The position numbers and the translations under genes are program-made. A model generated the notes under the pieces. It had not been told where the DNA came from and searched no databases. It saw only the letters and a list, made by a program, of their open reading frames with translations. From an uncultured Oscillibacter sp. (GTDB taxonomy: Bacteria; Bacillota; Clostridia; Oscillospirales; Oscillospiraceae), in NCBI GenBank assembly GCA_902476875.1, contig CABSFC010000007.1:1-48249 (forward strand): a stretch of 48,249 bases of DNA, given 5' to 3'. This document shows positions 17,364 through 25,235 of this stretch, piece by piece; within the stretch, counting starts at the first letter, position 1, and every line of letters begins with the position of its first letter.

Positions 17364-17392
17364 TTCACATTCTCCAACCTTCCAGATAGAAT
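17364..17392 (+). promoter_or_regulatory. Promoter of the DUF3343-desulfurase pair
   Basis: -35 TTCACA (17364-17369), 17-bp spacer, -10 TAGAAT (17387-17392). Confidence 0.55.
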
Positions 17393-17413
17393 GGATAGAG
17401 AGGAGGAGTGCCT

Positions 17414-17665
17414 GTGGAGTACTATTTGATCCTTGCCCGCTCTGTCACGTTTGCCCAGCGGATGCAGAGAGCGTTGGACCGGGCGGGTATTCGAAGCCAA
17501 ATTTTCCGCGCGCCCAGGGATTTGACCAGCCTGGGGTGCGCTTATGCCGTCCGGGTGGCTGTAAACGACCTGACCCCGGCCTTGCTTGCCCTTCACAAGG
17601 TGTCGCTGGAGCCGATCCAGATCTTTTTGTATCAGCGCGGCCTGTACCGGGAGGTGAGCGTATGA
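17414..17665 (+). CDS. DUF3343 domain protein, putative Se/S carrier-like
   Basis: An 83-residue protein of the DUF3343 type: a start like EYYLILARSVTFAQRMQRAL, then a proline/arginine loop and a single conserved Cys in SLGCAYAVRV (about residue 38). The family is annotated as a putative selenium/sulfur carrier because it clusters with selenium-dependent molybdenum hydroxylase genes. GTG 17414 was chosen because GAGGAGG (17400-17406) is correctly spaced for it. Its stop overlaps the desulfurase start, so the two are translationally coupled. Confidence 0.75.
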   Translation: MEYYLILARSVTFAQRMQRALDRAGIRSQIFRAPRDLTSLGCAYAVRVAVNDLTPALLALHKVSLEPIQIFLYQRGLYREVSV

Positions 17666-18786
17666 TCTACTTGGACAGCGCGGCGACCACGTTCCAAAAG
17701 CCCAGAACGGTGGCGGCCGCCATGCAGGAGGCTTTGGTCTCCATGAGCTCCCCCGGTCGGGGCGGACACCCCGCCGCCATGCGGGCCGCGGAGACGGCCT
17801 TTCAGTGCCGGAGCGAACTGGCGGAGCTGTTCCACCTGGAAAACCCGGAGCAGGTGGCGTTCACATCCAACGCCACCCATGGGCTGAACATTGCCATCAA
17901 GAGCCTGGTGCCCCAGGGCGGACGGGCGGTGATCTCGGGCTATGAGCACAACGCCGTCACCCGGCCTCTGACGGCCCTGGGCGCCAGAGTCGCCGTAGCG
18001 GAGGCGCCGCTGTTCGACCCGGCCGCGGTGACGGCGGCCTTTGAACGGCTGGTCGTGCCGGGAACCAGCGCCGTGATCTGCAACCATGTCTCCAACGTGT
18101 TCGGCTTCATCCAGCCGGTGGAGGAGATCGCCGCCATCTGCCGGTCCCGGCGGGTACCCCTCATCATCGACGCCTCCCAGTCGGCGGGGGTCCTGCCTCT
18201 GGATATGGCGCGCCTTGGGGCGGCCTTCATCGCCATGCCCGGCCACAAGGGCCTGTACGGACCCCAGGGCACCGGCGTGCTGCTTTGCGGAAACGGTGTA
18301 AAGGTAAATCCCTTGCTTGAAGGGGGAACCGGCAGTCTCTCCATCCAGCAGGAGATGCCGGACTTTCTGCCGGACCGGCTGGAGGCCGGCACCCACAACA
18401 TGCCGGGTATCGCCGGGCTGCTGGCGGGGGTGCGGTTCGTCCGAAAGCGGGGGCTCAAGGCCATCTGCGACAGGGAGCGGCGGCTGGCGCTGCTGGCGGC
18501 GGAGGGGCTGCGGTCTGTTCCCGGCGTCCGGGTATTCGCCCTGCCGGGGCTGCGGGACCAGGCGGGCGTGCTGTCCATCGTCCCGGAGGAAAAGGACGTG
18601 GAGTTCGTAGGCGACGCGTTGGCGGAGCGGGGCATCGCCGTGCGGACGGGACTGCACTGCGCACCGCTGGCCCACCGCAGCGCGGGGACGCTGTCCAGCG
18701 GCACTGTCCGCCTGAGCTTTTCCGATTTCAACACACCGGAGGAGGTTTACCGCTGTCTCACGGTCCTGCGGGGCGCTTTGCGGTGA
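17662..18786 (+). CDS. Cysteine desulfurase family aminotransferase class V (EF2568-like)
   Basis: A 374-residue PLP enzyme. It starts with IYLDSAATTFQKP and carries the PLP lysine K196 in MPGHKGLYGPQGTG, the histidine-containing SGYEHNAVTRPL, and the substrate cysteine C333 in RTGLHCAP, as in group II desulfurases. It would remove sulfur (or selenium) from cysteine (or selenocysteine). The subgroup EF2568 is known from selenium-dependent hydroxylase clusters; pairing with DUF3343 supports delivery of S or Se to a partner, but the partner genes are not in the window. Confidence 0.88.
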   Translation: MIYLDSAATTFQKPRTVAAAMQEALVSMSSPGRGGHPAAMRAAETAFQCRSELAELFHLENPEQVAFTSNATHGLNIAIKSLVPQGGRAVISGYEHNAVTRPLTALGARVAVAEAPLFDPAAVTAAFERLVVPGTSAVICNHVSNVFGFIQPVEEIAAICRSRRVPLIIDASQSAGVLPLDMARLGAAFIAMPGHKGLYGPQGTGVLLCGNGVKVNPLLEGGTGSLSIQQEMPDFLPDRLEAGTHNMPGIAGLLAGVRFVRKRGLKAICDRERRLALLAAEGLRSVPGVRVFALPGLRDQAGVLSIVPEEKDVEFVGDALAERGIAVRTGLHCAPLAHRSAGTLSSGTVRLSFSDFNTPEEVYRCLTVLRGALR

Positions 18787-18824
18787 TTTTTCTGAACAGA
18801 CCGTGAATTTTCCCCCGATTCACC

Positions 18825-18853
18825 TTGCAATCCACTGCCATATTTTATATAAT
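18825..18853 (+). promoter_or_regulatory. Promoter of the cdaA operon
   Basis: -35 TTGCAA (18825-18830), 17-bp spacer, -10 TATAAT (18848-18853). Transcription would start near 18860 and run into a hairpin leader. Confidence 0.78.
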
Positions 18854-18875
18854 CAATGTATTCATGGCCTGATAC

Positions 18876-18919
18876 AAATTTCATTTCAAAACAAGGAATC
18901 CTTTGAAATGAAATTTTTT
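18876..18919 (+). terminator. Intrinsic terminator in the cdaA leader (possible attenuator)
   Basis: A perfect 15-bp stem, AAATTTCATTTCAAA with TTTGAAATGAAATTT, an 11-nt loop and a continuous T run. It lies only about 16 nt after the predicted transcription start of cdaA. Confidence 0.75.
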
Positions 18920-18921
18920 GA

Positions 18922-18962
18922 GACGCGCTGCGTAACAGCGCGTCGCCGATAAGGCGGCGCGC
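18922..18962 (+). repeat. GC-rich palindromes with competing pairings in the cdaA leader
   Basis: GACGCGCTG (18922-18930) pairs with CAGCGCGTC (18936-18944). The right arm can instead pair, as part of 18938-18947, with GGCGGCGCGC (18953-18962). The two stems exclude each other. The same style of palindrome occurs before spoIVA. Confidence 0.5.
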
Positions 18963-19025
18963 TCGAACAGAAGCTGCTTTGCAGAGGTTATTTGCGAACA
19001 GTATGAAAGGGATGATGACGTCAAA

Positions 19026-19910
19026 ATGAATCTGACATTTGCGGAGCTGCCCGCCGTGATCGGCCGGTACCTGTTCTCCCTGCAAATCACGGATATTCTG
19101 GACATCGCCATCATGGTGTTCCTGCTGTACAAGGTCCTGACGCTGGTGCAGAGCACGAAGGCCGCCAGTCTGCTGAAGGGCCTGTTCGTCTTTCTGGGGC
19201 TGCTGGCCCTGTCCTATGTGTGCCAGCTCCACAGCATCTACTACCTGATGAGCCGGATGGTGGACATGGGAATTCTGGCGCTGGTCATCCTGTTCCAGCC
19301 GGAGATCCGCCGGATTCTGGAGCAGATGGGCAGCAAGCGCTTCATCGCCTTTTTCACCCATACGGAGGCGGGAAACGCGCTGGAGCAGACCATCGGCCAG
19401 ACCGTGCTGGCCTGTACGGAGATGTCCCAGTCCCGCACCGGCGCGCTGATCGTCTTCGAGCGGGAGATCCTGCTGGACGACATGGTCCGCAGCGGCACGG
19501 TGCTGGACGCGTCCGTCTCCAGCGAGCTTTTGAAAAACATCTTCTTTGTCAAGGCCCCCATGCACGACGGCGCAGTCATCGTCCGCAGCGGACGGATCCT
19601 GGGCGCGGGCTGTATGCTGCCTCTGAGCAAGAACGTGAACCTGAGCCGGGACCTGGGTATGCGGCACCGGGCCGGCATCGGCATGAGCGAGAATTCCGAC
19701 GCGGTGGTGGTCATCGTGTCGGAGGAGACCGGCTCCATCTCCGTGGCCATCGGCGGTATGCTGAAACGCCATCTGAAGCCGGAGACCCTGGAGAACCTCC
19801 TGCGGAACGAGCTGCTTCCGCAGGACGACTCCGCCCCGGACAAGCAGAAGTTCAGGATGATGAACCTGCTGCGCGCCAGAAAGAACGGAGGTGCGGACGA
19901 TGCGGAGTGA
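19026..19910 (+). CDS. cdaA: Diadenylate cyclase CdaA
   Basis: A 294-residue membrane enzyme that makes c-di-AMP from two ATP. The N-terminus has three hydrophobic segments (about residues 15-95). The DAC domain carries the catalytic D181-G-A183 in KAPMHDGAVIV and the R213-H-R215 motif in MRHRAGIGMSE. The SD is weak (AAAGGG, distant), and the leader holds a terminator-like hairpin, so expression may be controlled. It overlaps cdaR by 11 bp. glmM, which usually follows, is absent here. Confidence 0.96.
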   Translation: MNLTFAELPAVIGRYLFSLQITDILDIAIMVFLLYKVLTLVQSTKAASLLKGLFVFLGLLALSYVCQLHSIYYLMSRMVDMGILALVILFQPEIRRILEQMGSKRFIAFFTHTEAGNALEQTIGQTVLACTEMSQSRTGALIVFEREILLDDMVRSGTVLDASVSSELLKNIFFVKAPMHDGAVIVRSGRILGAGCMLPLSKNVNLSRDLGMRHRAGIGMSENSDAVVVIVSEETGSISVAIGGMLKRHLKPETLENLLRNELLPQDDSAPDKQKFRMMNLLRARKNGGADDAE

Positions 19911-21192
19911 AAAGAACAGCAAGCGCAAGGTCCTGTATCTGCTGCTGGCGGTGCTGGTGGCGGCGGCGATCTGGTTTTTCGTGGACGAGACCAGCAACAA
20001 CGGCAGCCCCCGTCTCACGGAGCGCGTCATCACGGGGATTCCCATCATCTACACCAATGTAGACACAACGCTGGCGGACCGGGGACTGATGCTGCTGGAT
20101 GAGGGAACCGACGCCACCATCGACGTGACGCTGCAGGGGGGACGCCGCCTGCTCAGCGAGATCGACGTCTCCGACATCCGCGTGACCGTGGACCTGTCCA
20201 ACGTGGTCAAAGCGGGCACACAGTCCGTGGGGTATAAAATTTACTATGGCAGGTTCCAAAACAGCGTCACCCAAAAGGACGCCAGCATCGCCAGCGCCAC
20301 GGTGAACATCAGCGAGCTGTACAGTAAGACCGTGGACATCAAATGCCAGCTGATCGGCGAGGTGGCGGAGGGCTATACCGCTGAAAAACTGCGGCTTTCC
20401 ACGGAGAAGCTGGAGATCCGCGGTCAGGCGGAGGACATCGACCCCGTCAGCTACGCCAAGGTGACGCTGGACATCGGCGAGGCCGCGACGGAGACCGTCT
20501 CCCAGACCCTGACCTGGCAGTACTATGACGAAAACGACCAGCTGCTGGAGAGCAAGGGCATCCACCCGACGGTGGAGAGCGTCCAGGCGACGCTGCCGGT
20601 CTACGCGACCAAGGAGCTGCAGCTTGTCGTGAATTTCAAGGAGGCCCCCGGCGCCAGCAGGAAGAACCTGAAGGTGGAGATCAAGCCGGAGACGATCCTG
20701 GTCTACGGCGACGCGGCGCAGCTGAAGAATATGGACACCATCACGCTGGGCACCTTCGATCTGTTGGACCTGGTGAATGACCCCAGGACGACAGGCCACA
20801 CCTATTCCATCATCATTCCGGACGGCTGCCAGAATCTCAGCGGCGTGACCCGCGCCACGCTGACGGTGTCCTTCATCGACATGACCAGCGCGGAGGTGAC
20901 GGCGACCCGGTTTGAGGCCGCCAACATCCCGGCGGGCAAGACCGTCCACATTCTGACGGAGGAGCTGCCCGTGACCATCTTCGGCACGGCGGCGGACGTG
21001 GAGGCAGTGACGGAGGAGCATATCACGGTCACCGCTGATTTGAGCAACTACTCCGGTGCCTCCGGCACCTACACGGTCCCGGCCACCGTGCAGATCGGCA
21101 CGGCGGGCGACGTGGGCGTGTCCGGCACCTATCAGGTGCAGGTCACCATCCAGGAGCAGACGCAGAGTGAACCGGAAACGCCGGAAGAATGA
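19900..21192 (+). CDS. cdaR: CdaA regulator CdaR (YbbR-domain protein)
   Basis: A 430-residue protein with one N-terminal membrane segment (about residues 8-27) and several YbbR-type beta repeats outside the membrane (VDTTLADRGLMLLDEGTDATIDVTLQG; VDIKCQLIGEVAEGYTAEKLRLSTEKLEIRGQAEDI and later copies). In Firmicutes it binds CdaA and modulates c-di-AMP synthesis. The ATG at 19900 was chosen because ACGGAGGTG (19885-19893) is the SD; the upstream GTG lies inside it. Confidence 0.92.
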   Translation: MRSEKNSKRKVLYLLLAVLVAAAIWFFVDETSNNGSPRLTERVITGIPIIYTNVDTTLADRGLMLLDEGTDATIDVTLQGGRRLLSEIDVSDIRVTVDLSNVVKAGTQSVGYKIYYGRFQNSVTQKDASIASATVNISELYSKTVDIKCQLIGEVAEGYTAEKLRLSTEKLEIRGQAEDIDPVSYAKVTLDIGEAATETVSQTLTWQYYDENDQLLESKGIHPTVESVQATLPVYATKELQLVVNFKEAPGASRKNLKVEIKPETILVYGDAAQLKNMDTITLGTFDLLDLVNDPRTTGHTYSIIIPDGCQNLSGVTRATLTVSFIDMTSAEVTATRFEAANIPAGKTVHILTEELPVTIFGTAADVEAVTEEHITVTADLSNYSGASGTYTVPATVQIGTAGDVGVSGTYQVQVTIQEQTQSEPETPEE

Positions 21193-21207
21193 CACAGGAG
21201 AGGCATT

Positions 21208-21618
21208 ATGACCCAAATCGCAACTGTTGAACGAATTCTTGATCCCAACCACGCCGAGATCTCGGTGCCCCGGAAATCCGCCTGCGGCCACGACTGCGAG
21301 GAATGTGCGGGCTGCGGCGTCACCGGCGCGGCGGTCCACGCCAGGGCGGTGAACACCATCGGCGCCCGTCCCGGGCAGAAGGTGGTGGTGGAGAGCAGCA
21401 CCCAGAAGATGCTGGGCATCGTGGCGCTGGTCTACCTGATCCCCGTGGCGCTGTTTCTGCTGGGCTACCTGACGATGGTCTTTTTGAACGCCAGTGTGGG
21501 CGTGCAGTACTTTACCGCCATTTTGGGCTTTGCCGTCGGCATCGCGCTGGCCATCCTCTACGACCGGCGGCTGCGGGCCAGAGGCGGGCTGACCTTCACC
21601 ATCGTCCGCCTGTTCTGA
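21208..21618 (+). CDS. RseC/MucC family SoxR-reducing system-like membrane protein
   Basis: A 136-residue protein. The N-terminal cytoplasmic part carries a cysteine cluster (CGHDCEECAGCGV, about residues 25-37), then two membrane segments (about residues 70-90 and 95-115). This matches RseC/MucC proteins linked to RNF/SoxR redox complexes. RNF genes are not in the window, so the link is by family only. SD GGAGAGG precedes the ATG. It is 15 bp after cdaR and probably co-transcribed. Confidence 0.85.
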   Translation: MTQIATVERILDPNHAEISVPRKSACGHDCEECAGCGVTGAAVHARAVNTIGARPGQKVVVESSTQKMLGIVALVYLIPVALFLLGYLTMVFLNASVGVQYFTAILGFAVGIALAILYDRRLRARGGLTFTIVRLF

Positions 21619-21622
21619 GGCG

Positions 21623-22528
21623 ATGTTCGGTTATGTCAGGCCCCCGGTCCAGGACCTTCCCACGGAGGAGACAGAGCGCTTCCGCCGCGCCTACTGCGGG
21701 CTGTGCCATACGCTGGGCAGGCGCTACGGCCCGGCGGCGCGGTTCATTCTGAACTACGATTTCACCTATCTTGCCATCCTGCTCTCAGGCGGGGAAGAGA
21801 GGGCCGGACGCAGCGCCCGGTGTATCGCGAGCCCCGTCCGGAAAAGGGACTACCTGGAGCCGGACGGCGCCATGGAGCTGGCGGCGGACGAGAGCGTGAT
21901 CCTGGCCTACTGGCAGCTGCGGGACGGCGTGGCCGACCACGACTGGCTGCATGGGTTGAAGTACCGGGGCCTCTCCGGCGTTCTGGAGCCGGCCTACCGC
22001 AAGGCGGCGGCGCTCCGCCCCGGGTTTGACGAGGCGGTGCGGCATCAGCTGGCGCTGCTGGGGGAGCTGGAGAGAGAGAACTGCGATTCCATGGACCGGG
22101 CCGCGGATGCCTTTGCCGTGCTGCTGGGCAGCGCCGCCCGGGAGGTGGACGACCTCATCCGGCGGCGGGTGCTGGAGCAGCTGCTGTACCACCTGGGCCG
22201 CTGGGTCTATCTGGTGGACGCGGCGGACGATCTGAAAAAGGACGCGGCGTCCGGGAACTATAATCCCGTGGCCCTGCGGTTTTCCATGACGGATGGCTGC
22301 TGGACGGCGGAGACGCGGCGGGCGTTCACCGCCACGCTGGACCACTCCGTCCACATGATGACCACGGCCTTTGAGCTGTGGGACTTCGGCGTCTGGACGC
22401 CGATTTTGGAGACCACCCTCTATACCGGCCTCTTCCGCGTGGGCAAGGCCGTGCTGGACGGCACGTTCCAGGCCCGGCGGCGCGGAATCTATAAAAAGAA
22501 AAGCAAGAATGTTGAGGAGACGGCATGA
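21623..22528 (+). CDS. DUF5685 family protein
   Basis: A 301-residue protein starting MFGYVRPPVQDLP with the family hallmark YCGLCHTLGRRYG (about residues 24-36), then a helical body containing NYDFTYLAILL, ACRIASPV-like cysteine region and VYLVDAADDLKKDAASGNYNPVALRF. The Cys/His positions and repeated Asp residues could bind metal or a prenyl-type ligand, but the function is unknown. It lies 4 bp behind the RseC-like gene and overlaps the J-domain gene by 4 bp, a linkage seen in related Clostridia. Confidence 0.8.
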   Translation: MFGYVRPPVQDLPTEETERFRRAYCGLCHTLGRRYGPAARFILNYDFTYLAILLSGGEERAGRSARCIASPVRKRDYLEPDGAMELAADESVILAYWQLRDGVADHDWLHGLKYRGLSGVLEPAYRKAAALRPGFDEAVRHQLALLGELERENCDSMDRAADAFAVLLGSAAREVDDLIRRRVLEQLLYHLGRWVYLVDAADDLKKDAASGNYNPVALRFSMTDGCWTAETRRAFTATLDHSVHMMTTAFELWDFGVWTPILETTLYTGLFRVGKAVLDGTFQARRRGIYKKKSKNVEETA

Positions 22529-23163
22529 ACGATCCCTATCAGGTCCTCGGTGTATCGGAGACCGCCACAGACGAGGAAATCAAAAAAGCATATCGGGAGC
22601 TGGCGCGGAAGTACCATCCGGACAACTACCATGACAATCCCCTGGCGGATCTCGCCCAGGAGAAGATGAAGGAGATCAACGCCGCTTACGAGCAGATCAA
22701 CAAGATGCGCAGCGGCGGCAGCCGGGGGACCTCCGGGAGCTACGGCGGCTATCAGGGGAGCTATCAGAGCGGCGGCTATGCCCAGTACGGCCAGTCCGCT
22801 TCGGGAAGCTCCGTTCTCCAGCAGGTGCGGATCGCTATCCAGACCGGCAACATCAGCCGGGCGGAGGCGCTGCTGGCCAATTACAGCGACCACAACGCCG
22901 AGTGGAACTTCCTGCGGGGCGCGGTGTGCTACCGCCGGGGCTGGCTGGACGAGGCCAAGCGGTATTACCAGACCGCCTGCCAGATGGACCCGGACAACCC
23001 GGAGTACCGTCAGGCGCTGGAGTTTATGGAGAAGGGCACCCAGTCGGCGTACCGCCCCGGAGGCGGGGAGTTCGGCACCGACATGTGCGGCGGGAACATG
23101 TGCCTGCCGCTGTGCTGCCTGTGGTCGCTTTGCAACGGCGGCGGATATTGGTTCTGCTGCTGA
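22525..23163 (+). CDS. J-domain protein with TPR-like region and cysteine-rich tail
   Basis: A 212-residue protein. An N-terminal J domain (YQVLGVSETATDEEIKKAY; HPD at residues 31-33) should stimulate a DnaK-type ATPase. A Gly/Ser/Tyr-rich linker follows (about residues 65-95), then a TPR-like helical segment (AEWNFLRGAVCYRRGWLDEA, about 118-160). It ends in a tail with seven cysteines, the last two at the very C-terminus. It lacks the zinc-finger and client domains of DnaJ. The tight coupling to DUF5685 suggests a dedicated co-chaperone. Confidence 0.88.
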   Translation: MNDPYQVLGVSETATDEEIKKAYRELARKYHPDNYHDNPLADLAQEKMKEINAAYEQINKMRSGGSRGTSGSYGGYQGSYQSGGYAQYGQSASGSSVLQQVRIAIQTGNISRAEALLANYSDHNAEWNFLRGAVCYRRGWLDEAKRYYQTACQMDPDNPEYRQALEFMEKGTQSAYRPGGGEFGTDMCGGNMCLPLCCLWSLCNGGGYWFCC

Positions 23164-23184
23164 GATGTGAGGGAGGATGGAAAC

Positions 23185-24066
23185 GTGATCAAAAGTATGA
23201 CCGGCTACGGCCGGGCAAGAGAGATGCTGCACAAACGGGATATCACCGTGGAGGTCCGCTCGGTCAACAACCGCTATCTGGACTGCACGGTAAAGATGCC
23301 CCGGATGTATGCCTTCGCCGAGGATGCCGTGAAGCAGCGCGTCCAGCAGGCGGTGTCCCGGGGCAAGGTGGACGTGTTTATCACCGTGGATGCCTCCGCC
23401 GCCGACGTGGCGAAGGTCACCGTCAACCGGGAGCTGGCGGCGCAGTACGCCGCGGCCCTGCGTGAGCTGGCGGAGGTCTGCGGCCCCACGGCCTATCAGG
23501 TGACGCCGGAGCAGTTGGCCCGCTTCCCGGACGTGTTGTCCGTCACCAAGGCGGACGAGGACCTGGAGACCGTCAGCGGCGATCTGTGCGCGGTGCTGGA
23601 CGAGGCCCTGGCGGCCTACAACGCCATGCGGGCCGTGGAGGGTGAGAAGCTTGTCGAGGACATCGGAAACCGCCTGACCAACATCGAGACCTACACCGGC
23701 CAGGTGGAGGCCCGTTCGCCGGAGACGGTGGCGGAGTACCGCCGGAAGCTGACCGCCCGGATGGAGGAGGTGCTGCAGAGCACCACCATCGACGAACAGC
23801 GGATTTTGACCGAGGCCGCCATCTACGCCGACAAAGTCGCCGTGGACGAGGAGACCGTCCGCCTGCGGAGCCACGTGGCCCAGCTGCGGACCATGCTGGA
23901 TTCCGACGAGCCCATGGGCCGGAAGATGGATTTCCTCATCCAGGAGGTCAACCGGGAGTCCAACACCATCGGCTCCAAGTGCAACGACGTGTCCATTGCC
24001 CAGGTGGTGGTCGGGCTGAAAGCTGAAGTTGAGAAGATGCGCGAGCAGGTCCAGAACGTGGAGTGA
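23185..24066 (+). CDS. yicC: YicC family endoribonuclease
   Basis: A 293-residue protein with the YicC start IKSMTGYGRARE, the central VEVRSVNNRYLD and the C-terminal DUF1732 part (GRKMDFLIQEVNRESNTIGSK). Family members are endoribonucleases acting on RNA. The GTG at 23185 has GGGAGG upstream. It begins the yicC-remA-gmk-rpoZ-priA run, the usual Clostridia order. Confidence 0.94.
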   Translation: MIKSMTGYGRAREMLHKRDITVEVRSVNNRYLDCTVKMPRMYAFAEDAVKQRVQQAVSRGKVDVFITVDASAADVAKVTVNRELAAQYAAALRELAEVCGPTAYQVTPEQLARFPDVLSVTKADEDLETVSGDLCAVLDEALAAYNAMRAVEGEKLVEDIGNRLTNIETYTGQVEARSPETVAEYRRKLTARMEEVLQSTTIDEQRILTEAAIYADKVAVDEETVRLRSHVAQLRTMLDSDEPMGRKMDFLIQEVNRESNTIGSKCNDVSIAQVVVGLKAEVEKMREQVQNVE

Positions 24067-24070
24067 CGGT

Positions 24071-24319
24071 ATGAAGCTCATCAACATCGGTTTTGGAAGT
24101 CTGGTATCCGAGGAGCGGCTGGTGGCCATCGTCAGCCCGGACTCCGCGCCCATCAAGCGCATGGTCCAGGAGACCCGGGAGCGGGGCATGCTGATCGACG
24201 CCACTTACGGCCGCAAGACCGCGTCCATTTTCATCATGGACAGCGACCATGTGATCCTGTCGGCCCTGCCGCCGGAGAAGTTCGGCATCCGGCCGGCGGA
24301 GGAAAGGGAAGAGGTATGA
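24071..24319 (+). CDS. remA: RemA family regulator (DUF370)
   Basis: An 82-residue protein, nearly all RemA/DUF370: KLINIGFGSLVSEERLVAIVSPDSAPIKR-type N-terminus and ATYGRKTASIFIMDSDHVILSAL. In Bacillus RemA is a DNA-binding activator of matrix and osmoprotection genes and forms rings. It is placed 4 bp after yicC and overlaps gmk by 4 bp. Confidence 0.95.
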   Translation: MKLINIGFGSLVSEERLVAIVSPDSAPIKRMVQETRERGMLIDATYGRKTASIFIMDSDHVILSALPPEKFGIRPAEEREEV

Positions 24320-24912
24320 AGAAGGGAAAGACATTCATCATCTCCGGCCCCTCCGGAGTGGGTAAGAGCACCGTGCTCAGCGCCCTTTTGGAAAAGCGGA
24401 AGGACCTGTATTTCTCCGTGTCCGCCACCACCCGGGAACCCCGTCCGGGAGAGCTGGACGGCATCCACTACCACTTTATGGATGTGGAGTCCTTCCGCAA
24501 GTGGATCGCCATGGACCAGTTTCTGGAGTACGCGGAGTATGTGGGCAACTTCTACGGCACGCCCAAGCGGTATGTGGACGAGGCCATGGAGGCCGGCAGG
24601 GACGTGATCCTGGACATCGAGATCCAGGGCGCCATCCAGGTCACCAGCAAACGGCCGGAGACCGTGCGGATCTTCATCGCCCCGCCCAGCTGGGCGGAGC
24701 TGGAGCGCCGCCTGACCGAGCGCGGCACGGACAGCAAGGATAAGATCCAGAAGCGCCTGCTGCGGGCCAAGGTGGAATTTCAGACCGCCCACACCTATGA
24801 TTATTTCGTCATCAACGACACCGTTGAAAACGCGGTGAACGAGCTGGAGGCCATCATGACCGCCGAGCACTGCAAGCCCAAGGAGCGCATGGAGATCATC
24901 AACGGAAAATAA
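24316..24912 (+). CDS. gmk: Guanylate kinase
   Basis: A 198-residue enzyme phosphorylating GMP to GDP. P-loop SGPSGVGKST at about residues 9-18, the GMP-binding SATTREPRPGELDGIHYHF, the segment EYAEYVGNFYGTP, and the lid region are all standard. It comes right after remA, ahead of rpoZ. Confidence 0.97.
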   Translation: MKKGKTFIISGPSGVGKSTVLSALLEKRKDLYFSVSATTREPRPGELDGIHYHFMDVESFRKWIAMDQFLEYAEYVGNFYGTPKRYVDEAMEAGRDVILDIEIQGAIQVTSKRPETVRIFIAPPSWAELERRLTERGTDSKDKIQKRLLRAKVEFQTAHTYDYFVINDTVENAVNELEAIMTAEHCKPKERMEIINGK

Positions 24913-24959
24913 CCGGCGCTCTCTGGAAGCGACAAAAAATTTAGCCGAAATCAGGCAGA

Positions 24960-25199
24960 ATGGAAGTAGATACTATGTCTATGCTGTATCCCGCAATGAG
25001 TAAACTGACGTCCTATGTCCCCAACCGCTATATGCTGGTGAACGTGGTGGCCCGTCGGGCCCGCCAGATCGCCGAGGAGGCCGAGGAGACCGGCGAGCAT
25101 CTGGAGGAGAAGCCTGTGACCATGGCCGTCAACGAGGTGGCGGATGGCAGGCTGGACGCCAGCCACATGGACCTGACCATCGAGGAAGAGAACGCTTGA
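24960..25199 (+). CDS. rpoZ: DNA-directed RNA polymerase subunit omega
   Basis: A 79-residue omega subunit. The conserved YPAMSKLTSYVPNRYMLVNVVARRARQIAEEA-type core and the EKPVTMAVNEVADG segment are present. It helps assemble beta-prime. The start is uncertain: ATG 24960 and ATG 24975 are both in frame, and neither has a strong SD. It stands between gmk and priA as is usual. Confidence 0.9.
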   Translation: MEVDTMSMLYPAMSKLTSYVPNRYMLVNVVARRARQIAEEAEETGEHLEEKPVTMAVNEVADGRLDASHMDLTIEEENA

Positions 25200-25235
25200 A
25201 TCACCGCGTAGGACACCGCAAAGGAGGGGCGAGGC

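Noticed and set aside
18860..19025. A ydaO-type c-di-AMP riboswitch before cdaA
   Set aside because: The leader is too short and lacks the conserved ydaO elements; only simple hairpins are seen.
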